Assembly (NCBI GenBank): GCA_017512905.1
Contig: JAFWEL010000130.1
Span: 62,001 to 126,000, forward strand
Direction: 5' to 3'
From: Clostridia bacterium
Lineage (GTDB): Bacteria; Bacillota; Clostridia; Christensenellales; Aristaeellaceae
DNA: 64,000 bases
Shown: positions 43,168 through 50,190 of the stretch, piece by piece
How the letters are laid out: each line of letters opens with the position of its first letter
Position numbering within the stretch: the stretch's first letter is position 1
The notes under the pieces: generated by a model
Databases searched by the model: none
The model's input: the letters and a program-made list of their open reading frames with translations, nothing else
Told to the model about the DNA's origin: nothing
Position numbers and translations under genes: made by a program

Positions 43168-45465
43168 TTAGTTGCCTTCGAGGCGGCGCATCTGTACCTT
43201 CCGGTCAATGCCGGAAAGCATGTCGTTCAGGCTGATCTGACCGCTGAGGTACTGCTCTATCAGTTCTTCAGCTTCAGCCTCCTGGCCGACGCCGCCCTCA
43301 TCCTCCGAGGAACTCGTGTCGGGGTACAGCCAGTTATAAACGGAGACGATGATGTTGTCGTCGTGGGCGCGGTACCACTCCAGCTCCCTGGGCGAAACAT
43401 CCCAGTTGTTCTCCTCGGCGTACTTGAGAGCATCCTCCTCATCGCGGAGGATCTGCTCCATGCTCTGCTTCTCGTCAGCAGCAGCAGACTCATAGTCCTT
43501 TCGCACAGAGTCCAGCTCAGCCTGAAGCTCCTCCAGCGCCAGCTTGTTCTGATCGCCGCGAATGGCCTCGTTCAGCTCAGGGCTGATGCAATAGCGGGTC
43601 TGTATGGTCAGGTTGTCCACGACCTCACCGGCGAACATCAGCGCCGCTTCGGCATTCTTGGTGAAGGGGTTGACCACCATCACCGTGGAATCCAACACCA
43701 GGTAGGCAGGCGCGTCAGATGCCACGTTCAGCAGTATGGGTGTAAACTGGCTGTACAGGTTGCCGATGCTGCAGCCGGTGCTCGTCTGCAGCAGCACCGA
43801 TTCCTCGCCATAGGCGTCGAAGTCGAAGTCCTGATCTTCCGAATCCGAGGGGCAGCCCAGCGCCACAAAGTCGATCTTCTCCAGTTTTTCGAGAAGCTCG
43901 TGCACCAGGGGCGAGTCATACCCCAGGTCCGGATTGGTGGCGTTCACGTAATACTGGTAATCCATCAGGATCATGTTGAGCAGTTCGTAGCGCACATCGG
44001 CATCGGTATAGCCGTTGAAGACCAGGTGAATGCCGCTCTCCTTGGTCAGCACATTCTCCAGGCCCGCCAGGAAATCCAGGAAGTCGGACCAGTTGTCGGG
44101 AACGTCCTCCATCTTCAAGCCCAGCTTGCCGAGGGCCTCTTCATTGATGCCCACGGACCAGCTGTAGGTGGAAAGGGGCAGCGCGACCAGATGGCCGTCC
44201 GTGGACAGCTTTTCGCGCACGGAGGGATACATGCCGTCCGCCAGGGCCTTGACCTTCTCGTTGCTGTCCAGCTCCATCAGGTAGCCGCGGTTGTGCAGCG
44301 CCTCGTAGATCGAACTGGAGGTGCTCAGCACGTAGATGTCAACCCTGTCGTCGCGATTCATCATGTTCTCGATGAGGTTTTCGATCTCTGAGTATTCCCG
44401 GGAAAGCACGACGCTGACGTCGCCGTGGGCGTTGGCAAAGCGGTAATAGGCCGAATTGATGCTGTCATTCCAGAAGGAATCGCTGATCCTCAGCTTGGTC
44501 TGGGCTTTCTGGGCGGGATCCAGGTTGCGGATGGCCGCGCCCTCGCTGCAGAAGGCGAAGTAGCCGCCCTTCAGGATGCAGCCCGGCGCGGCGCTGTAGG
44601 CTTCCAGGGGCATCTCGGTGATACCCTCGCCAACGGCGCCGGCCTGCAGGTCGACGGGGCAGATCTCGCCGGCCTTGATGCAGTACAGGCTGTCCGAAGC
44701 CTCGTCATAGGCCATGCCGATCAGGGGCGTATAGTTCTCAACCGCAATCTGGCTCAGCTCCTGCAGACTTCCGTCGGCGGGGTTGTAGTTCAACAGCCTC
44801 GCAAAGCTGTCCGTATCAGGATTGTAGGTCTCAGCCAGCAGGGTGCCGTTCTTATAGGGCATGATGGTATAGGCGCCCGCCAGTTCCTCCACATCCCTGG
44901 TCGCGCCACTGGTCAGGTCGATACAGACCGTCCTGTAATCGCCCTGGAAATCATAGTACCGGGCGAACGCCTGATTTCCCATGCCCAGGATGATGTCGGG
45001 CTGGATGGGATAGGAATTGTTGTCGTAAAACTCGACCATGTCATTCCAGTCCACATCGCACACCATGGTTGATTTCGCGTTCCCATCATCCTGGAGGGTT
45101 AGCTCAGTAACGTTCGCGCCCTTGAATTCGGTGTTCTCGCCGTATTCGGTGACCAGATTGAGGGAATAGAGCTTGCCATCTGCCGCGAAGGGCAGCGTAT
45201 TATACTCAAAGCTGCCACTATTGACGGTGATGCCCTCCGGTACCTCGATGTAATACTCCTTCAAATCGGAATCGCCGACATGATAGGTGTAAAGGGTGCC
45301 ATAGCTGACCAGGTACAGCGTGTCGTCCTGGGAAAAGCAATAGTTGAAATTGAGTCTGTTCTCGTCGGACAGGCCCAATATCGCGTCGCCCTCAGCGGCA
45401 AACGCTGGGACACAGGCCAACGCCAACACAAGCGCCAGCAGGATGCAGATTTTCTTCATTGCCAT
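43168..45465 (-). CDS. Large extracellular solute-binding protein with extra N-terminal domain
   Basis: The 765-residue protein has a signal peptide (1-24, cut near AFA-AEG). LALAC before it is not a good lipobox, so lipid anchoring is doubtful. Residues 30-300 carry repeated beta blades (GKLYSLNLV, NGTLLAETYN, DSLYCIKAG), like a beta-propeller. The C-terminal 450 residues are a family-1 solute-binding fold (VSVVLSREYSEIENLIENMM, GHLVALPLSTYSWSVGINEEAL). A Glu-rich coiled coil lies at about 655-700. Standard sugar-binding proteins are about 420 residues, so the N-terminal domain is an addition. It is encoded upstream of the permease pair. Confidence 0.85.
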   Translation of the reverse strand: MAMKKICILLALVLALACVPAFAAEGDAILGLSDENRLNFNYCFSQDDTLYLVSYGTLYTYHVGDSDLKEYYIEVPEGITVNSGSFEYNTLPFAADGKLYSLNLVTEYGENTEFKGANVTELTLQDDGNAKSTMVCDVDWNDMVEFYDNNSYPIQPDIILGMGNQAFARYYDFQGDYRTVCIDLTSGATRDVEELAGAYTIMPYKNGTLLAETYNPDTDSFARLLNYNPADGSLQELSQIAVENYTPLIGMAYDEASDSLYCIKAGEICPVDLQAGAVGEGITEMPLEAYSAAPGCILKGGYFAFCSEGAAIRNLDPAQKAQTKLRISDSFWNDSINSAYYRFANAHGDVSVVLSREYSEIENLIENMMNRDDRVDIYVLSTSSSIYEALHNRGYLMELDSNEKVKALADGMYPSVREKLSTDGHLVALPLSTYSWSVGINEEALGKLGLKMEDVPDNWSDFLDFLAGLENVLTKESGIHLVFNGYTDADVRYELLNMILMDYQYYVNATNPDLGYDSPLVHELLEKLEKIDFVALGCPSDSEDQDFDFDAYGEESVLLQTSTGCSIGNLYSQFTPILLNVASDAPAYLVLDSTVMVVNPFTKNAEAALMFAGEVVDNLTIQTRYCISPELNEAIRGDQNKLALEELQAELDSVRKDYESAAADEKQSMEQILRDEEDALKYAEENNWDVSPRELEWYRAHDDNIIVSVYNWLYPDTSSSEDEGGVGQEAEAEELIEQYLSGQISLNDMLSGIDRKVQMRRLEGN

Positions 45466-45492
45466 ATTTCTCCTTCTACATGGTTTTCAGTG

Positions 45493-46683
45493 TCAAAGAT
45501 CATCTTCGCCAAACAGCGCTTCCTCGGGATCGGGCTCATCGCTGTCAGCCTGGGTATAGACGCTCACGGTCATATCAAGACGCACGGTTTCGTCCGGGGT
45601 GAAGTTGATATAGGCGGTGTATTGCGCGTCACTGTTTTTATCGGTTTGCTCCTCACCCACGCGGGAGATGCTCGAGACCACGCCCGGCACCTGTCGGGTA
45701 CCGTCCAGGTCCCATTCAAATTCGATGGAAACCTTGTCGCCTTCGTGAATCTCCCTCAGATCCAGCTCCGAAACCTTGATGGCGACCTGCATCGCCTCCT
45801 CGGGGTAGATGGAAATCAGCTTTCCGTTCTTTTCCACGGCGCTGCCCTGGACCGCGTCCACAGTGGCGACGATGCCGTTCAGCGGGGAATAGATGATATT
45901 GTCCATGGCGTACAGGCCGTCCAGCACCCCTTCCACCGTCTCAAACAGCACCTCGCCGCGCTCCACGCGGTCACCCACCTGCACGTGCATCTTCAGTATG
46001 CTGCCGGTGCCCTTGACGGCCACGGCGGCGTTCTGCTTGATCGTGCCGCGCCCTATGCGGCTCTCGGAGGAGTGGTCGCTGTCGCGGTAAATACCCACGG
46101 TCTCCCCCATGTAGAAATCGCCGCTGGTGACTTCCAGCTTGTAGGTGGTATAGCTGGCGGTGCTGCTGCTGCCGGAAGAGCTGTCGCCGGAGCTGCTGTC
46201 GCCCGAGGTCTCGCCACCCACATTGGTGACCACCGCGGTGCCCACATGGGTGCCGTCCTTGGTACATGCCAGGTGCACCCGTTCCCCGATGTGGATGTAT
46301 CGGGTCTCGCTGCTGTTGTATGCCTTCTCTGTGGTGGCAGAGACCACGTAGCGATTCACCGGCTCTATGTACATCACCGCGCCGTAGCGTTCGGTGATGC
46401 CCTCGGTCTGGTCGCCCTCCCGGGCGAATATGCCGCTGACCGTGCCGTCCATCTCGGCAAAGACCTTTGTGGTCCGGATGGTAGCGACGGGGCCGCCCAA
46501 CTGTATGGGATCGCCCTTTCGCAGCGTGATCTCATCCACGATGCCGCCAAAGGGGGCGTTCACGGTGATGGTCTTGCTGGAAACGACGGTACCCTGGAAG
46601 GTCACCTGGGCCAGCGCCGGAACCCCTGCCAGCAGAGCCAGCGCCACCAACAGGCCGCAGATACGCTTCTTGCATTTCCTCAT
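45493..46683 (-). CDS. Secreted efflux-type adaptor (HlyD-like) with signal peptide
   Basis: The 396-residue protein has a signal peptide (1-25, ALA-QVT), so it is outside the membrane and, unlike the other adaptor, has no lasting anchor. There are lipoyl-like halves at about 30-75 (VNAPFGGIVDEITLRKGDPI) and at 220-285 (YSPLNGIVATVDAVQGSAV), with a Ser-rich linker (about 155-175, SSGDSSSGSSS) instead of a coiled-coil hairpin, then a beta-barrel region and an acidic tail. It lies 27 bases before the solute-binding protein gene and is likely co-transcribed. Confidence 0.8.
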   Translation of the reverse strand: MRKCKKRICGLLVALALLAGVPALAQVTFQGTVVSSKTITVNAPFGGIVDEITLRKGDPIQLGGPVATIRTTKVFAEMDGTVSGIFAREGDQTEGITERYGAVMYIEPVNRYVVSATTEKAYNSSETRYIHIGERVHLACTKDGTHVGTAVVTNVGGETSGDSSSGDSSSGSSSTASYTTYKLEVTSGDFYMGETVGIYRDSDHSSESRIGRGTIKQNAAVAVKGTGSILKMHVQVGDRVERGEVLFETVEGVLDGLYAMDNIIYSPLNGIVATVDAVQGSAVEKNGKLISIYPEEAMQVAIKVSELDLREIHEGDKVSIEFEWDLDGTRQVPGVVSSISRVGEEQTDKNSDAQYTAYINFTPDETVRLDMTVSVYTQADSDEPDPEEALFGEDDL

Positions 46684-46720
46684 GGATTCAGCCTCCCTTG
46701 ATTATCGTTTGTCGCCCGTG

Positions 46721-49700
46721 TCAGGCGGCCGCGTCATACTCGCCAAAGGGCTGATCCATCATGTCCTCGGGTCCGACGAAGACATTGTAGAAGTACATCA
46801 TGCTCTGGGGCGAATTGCTCAGCTCGTAATTCTTATCCTCCACTTCAGCGTGGATCGAAAGATCGCAGTTCTGAGAGTAATCACTTTCCGTCATCGCTGA
46901 AACATGGTTGGGATCAAGGTTCAGCCTCATCGTCAACGTATAGTCAAATCTGCGGGTGGATACGCCCTGCATCTTCAGCTCCGTGTATTTCGTGCCGCCC
47001 GTAAAGCCTTCGGTCGGGAACGCAGCGACGGCATCGTCCACCTTCAGCGCCACATATTTGATGCCGCTGTTGGCCAGCATCCTGTAAACCTCGCCATTGA
47101 AATGCCATTCATAGGAGAACACGTCTCCAAGGTTCTCATCCATTTCTGCATTCAGCATCAGCGTGTTCGGCGCTTCGCTGTCCGAGGCATCCTTCCAATG
47201 CCTCAGCTGGGCGGTGAAGGGCTGGTTCGTGCCCACAGGGGCATTCGGGGCCTGGGCGGAGGCCAGCATCAGCGTCAGATCCATGGGCGCGCCGCCCACC
47301 GTTAGCTGGCGCATCGGCTCGTCCGGCAACTCAAGGGCAAGGGCATCGTAGTCCGCGCCTTCCTCCCCGTCGCCGCTGGCATGGGGCAGCCTGGGCGTTC
47401 CGGTGCCGTTACCGCCGCCGCCACCACCGCCGCCACCGCCTTCCTCTTCTTCGCCCTCCTCTTCGCCTTCGACCGCGGTGACCGTATATTCCTCCTCGGA
47501 CTTGAATACATTGCCGGCGATATCCCGAACCTGTATCGCGCCAACAGCAAAGGTTTTTTCAGCGGTCTCCGTCACGGTATAGCTGCCTTCCTCTATCGAA
47601 TGCCAGGTCTTGCCGTTATCGATGGTCACCGCGTCAAGGCCGCTGACATTGTCGGAAGCGGAGATTTCCAGCGTATAGCTGGTCTCCTCATCCACTTCGA
47701 TGGAAACCTCCGGCGCGGTCCAGTCCAACTGAAGGGTATACTGGTCAGAGGCGGACATGATATCCCCAAGCTCGTCCAGCATGGCAAAGCGCAAGGTAGA
47801 CACACCCTCATTTTCAGGCGCATACATATCGGCGGCAATCGGCACGATACGTTCGTCATAGATAATCGCGGCGTAGGTCCAGGTCTTGCCCTCCGGTATG
47901 CCTGAGAGGGTGAACTGGGGCTGGGTCCGGGTCCACCCGGATTCCACCAGGCCGGTCACGCTCACCGTCAATGTCGGTTTATCCTCGTCCTCTTCTTCTG
48001 TGGGCGTGTTGGCGTCCTGGACGACCCAGACGTAAAGGTCGGCCTTTTCACCGATCGACGGCAGCTGTTCCGGCTGGAGCAGCGAGGGTTCAGCAACCTC
48101 GGTCGGGTTTTCCATGGAGATACAGACGCTGTAGCTTCCCTTGAACACATCCCTGTCTGGAACTAGCGTCACAGTGGACAGCACCGCAAGTGGCGCGGCC
48201 GGGACGAACATCGTACTGCCCGACTGGATGTAGACGGTTTCTCCGCCGATCAGCTGGCTAACGATCTCTTCCAGAGTTCCCCAGAGCAGCTCGTTGCCCC
48301 GCTTAAACCAGACCTCCGCCTGAGTGGGGATCTGTGCACCGGTTTCTGGCTGGGGATCATCGGTATCTTCGCCGGAGCCTGCTTCCGTAGTTTCATCGTC
48401 CGTTAAGTCTTCATCCTGCCCGGCTTCAGGCGTTTGTTCAGCCAGCTCGTCAGTGGCTTCGGATTCCGAGTCTCCTAACGCCGGGTCTTCGGATTCCGGG
48501 TCCTCTGACGCCGGGTCTTCGGATTCCGGGTCCTCTGACGCCGGGTCTTCGGATGCCGGCTCTTCGACTGACGGGGCTTCTGACGTCGGGGCTTGGCTTT
48601 GCGTACCTTCGGCCGAAGGTGCAGCGGTCTCATCCTGGCTCTGTGCGGCTTCATCCTGGGACTGCCCGTCAGCGCCCTGGGATTCCGTCGATCCACTCTC
48701 CCCTGCGCTTTCACTTGGGATTTCTGCGCTCACATCGGAGCTATCGCCGCTTGCAGCCTGACTTGTTTCAGCAGCAGGTTGATCTTCTGTGGATACCTGC
48801 GCGTCCTGCGACGGTTCCGTGATTGTTTCCGGCTCCAGCGCCAGCGCGACTTCTTCTGTATCTGCGATGTCAGTGGATTCGTCTGTCTCGTTTCCGTAAC
48901 CGGATTCGGTCTGTTTTTCTGCTTCAGGGGGTTCACTTCCAGGATCAGGCTCCGGGATATCGGTAGGAACCGTTTCAGGCGTCTCGGAAATATCATCTGT
49001 CGACCCCGGAGAGTCCTCCACAGGTGCTTCATCTGCCGTTTCAATCATTTCCTCCGAAGGCGTATTCGTTGGCGTCTCGCTTTCCGCATCAGCGGACGGG
49101 ACTTGACCTGTCTCAGCCGTCTGTTCCGGCTGCGCCGGTTCAGGCTCTATCTGCAGTGTATCCGGATCGGTTTCCGGGCTGTCCCCGGCACCACTGTCAC
49201 GCTGTTCTATGAGCCCTTCCGAGGGATCAACCGTTGCAGGATCCTCCAGGACCATTTCCTCTGCCGTCTTGCTAACCTTGACGCCGTTCTGTAAAACGAT
49301 CAGCTTGCTGGTCTTTTTGGTCACGACGCGCAGCCTGACTTCCTTGAAATCCTTGAGAACGGTGATAATGTAATCCCCTTCGTTTTCTTTGTCCGGCTTC
49401 CAGGATATCAGCTTTTTATCTTTCTTATCCTCATATTCGATGGATTTGACTTCCTTCAGCTTGATGCCCAGCTTCGCGTATTCCAATACGACGCTGAGCG
49501 CCACCTGGTTATTTTCCGCGAGGTCAAGGATATATTCCTTTTCCTTCTTGACTTTGGTCTTTTTTTTGTTATCGGAAGCCTTTTTGTCCTCTGCTTCCTT
49601 CTTGTCCGATTTCTTCGAAGACTTCTCCTTACTGTCCGCCTTGGAACTGTCCTTTTTCTCCGATTTGGTCGCAGCCTGAGCGGTTTGAACCCACGGAGAA

Positions 49701-49762
49701 GTGACCCCTGCCAGTCCATTCAGGCAGAGGCTCAATATCAGCAGATAGGCCAGCTTTTTCAT
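46721..49762 (-). CDS. Large secreted surface protein with separated basic and acidic low-complexity segments
   Basis: The 1013-residue protein has a signal peptide (1-30, TAQA-ATK), a Lys/Ser-rich basic segment (32-78), and a small folded domain (79-175). A long acidic Glu/Ser/Thr/Pro segment (180-490) includes the repeat unit SEDPESEDPA. A beta-rich region and an Ig-like domain (about 690-760, with YTLEISASDNVSGLDAVTIDNG) follow, then a run of ten glycines. A C-terminal folded domain (830-1013) ends the protein. No sortase motif or S-layer domain is seen. The start at 49762 follows AGGAG. It is the first gene of the adaptor/permease train and may be its surface partner or cargo. Confidence 0.8.
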   Translation of the reverse strand: MKKLAYLLILSLCLNGLAGVTSPWVQTAQAATKSEKKDSSKADSKEKSSKKSDKKEAEDKKASDNKKKTKVKKEKEYILDLAENNQVALSVVLEYAKLGIKLKEVKSIEYEDKKDKKLISWKPDKENEGDYIITVLKDFKEVRLRVVTKKTSKLIVLQNGVKVSKTAEEMVLEDPATVDPSEGLIEQRDSGAGDSPETDPDTLQIEPEPAQPEQTAETGQVPSADAESETPTNTPSEEMIETADEAPVEDSPGSTDDISETPETVPTDIPEPDPGSEPPEAEKQTESGYGNETDESTDIADTEEVALALEPETITEPSQDAQVSTEDQPAAETSQAASGDSSDVSAEIPSESAGESGSTESQGADGQSQDEAAQSQDETAAPSAEGTQSQAPTSEAPSVEEPASEDPASEDPESEDPASEDPESEDPALGDSESEATDELAEQTPEAGQDEDLTDDETTEAGSGEDTDDPQPETGAQIPTQAEVWFKRGNELLWGTLEEIVSQLIGGETVYIQSGSTMFVPAAPLAVLSTVTLVPDRDVFKGSYSVCISMENPTEVAEPSLLQPEQLPSIGEKADLYVWVVQDANTPTEEEDEDKPTLTVSVTGLVESGWTRTQPQFTLSGIPEGKTWTYAAIIYDERIVPIAADMYAPENEGVSTLRFAMLDELGDIMSASDQYTLQLDWTAPEVSIEVDEETSYTLEISASDNVSGLDAVTIDNGKTWHSIEEGSYTVTETAEKTFAVGAIQVRDIAGNVFKSEEEYTVTAVEGEEEGEEEEGGGGGGGGGGNGTGTPRLPHASGDGEEGADYDALALELPDEPMRQLTVGGAPMDLTLMLASAQAPNAPVGTNQPFTAQLRHWKDASDSEAPNTLMLNAEMDENLGDVFSYEWHFNGEVYRMLANSGIKYVALKVDDAVAAFPTEGFTGGTKYTELKMQGVSTRRFDYTLTMRLNLDPNHVSAMTESDYSQNCDLSIHAEVEDKNYELSNSPQSMMYFYNVFVGPEDMMDQPFGEYDAAA
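48481..48555 (-). repeat. 30-bp tandem repeat within the surface protein gene
   Basis: A 30-base unit is repeated exactly at 48481-48510 and 48511-48540, with a partial third copy to 48555. Each copy encodes ten residues of the acidic segment. Such repeats change in number by slippage. Confidence 0.85.
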
Positions 49763-49870
49763 AGTCCTGTGCTCCTTGCGACATTTTGGCATTCGATCGC
49801 GTGTTCATTTTCGCGGCGCTGTACTTTAGACCGTCGAAATGACGAAAAAGATGCATGCCTCTCGAATTTA

Positions 49871-49899
49871 ATATTATCATTACAATCTTTCCCTGTCAA
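49871..49899 (-). promoter_or_regulatory. Sigma-A promoter of the surface-transport locus
   Basis: On the minus strand TTGACA (49899-49894), 17 bases, TAATAT (49876-49871). The leader to the start codon is about 100 bases. The locus from here to 38729 has only short gaps, so one long transcript is likely. Confidence 0.75.
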
Positions 49900-50111
49900 C
49901 AGCGCAACGGCTATAAATCAGCGAATTTGTTGTAGAAATCTTTTCCAATCATTGAATTATCTTGGATATTATGGCCTTCCGACATGAAGTCTGATCAATC
50001 ATGGCATTGGAGCAGCGCCATATAGTTTGCTCTGCTGATAGAATGGATACAGGGCAATTGTCACCTATGGCAATTTAATAAAGTCCTCGGTCTGTTACCT
50101 GAAAGCAGAGT

Positions 50112-50150
50112 AGACGGCCTTACTCTGTATAGAACAGGGTAAGGCCGTCT
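50112..50150 (-). terminator. Hairpin downstream of ppdK
   Basis: A 12-bp stem (50112-50123 with 50139-50150) has a further inner CTGT/ACAG pairing. It lies about 40 bases after the ppdK stop and no T-run is visible. Confidence 0.5.
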
Positions 50151-50190
50151 GTCATTTCAATTGTGATAGATTGAAGATCTCAAAATTGGA

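Larger units (their letters stand above)
49763..50190. other. 428-base gap between the surface locus and ppdK
   Basis: It holds the leader and promoter of the surface locus (49763-49899), an AT-rich stretch with no credible gene (about 49900-50110), and a hairpin near ppdK (50112-50150). Confidence 0.7.

Noticed and set aside
48481..48555. Possible CRISPR-like repeats
   Set aside because: The 30-base units are directly joined without spacers and lie in frame in a surface protein gene.
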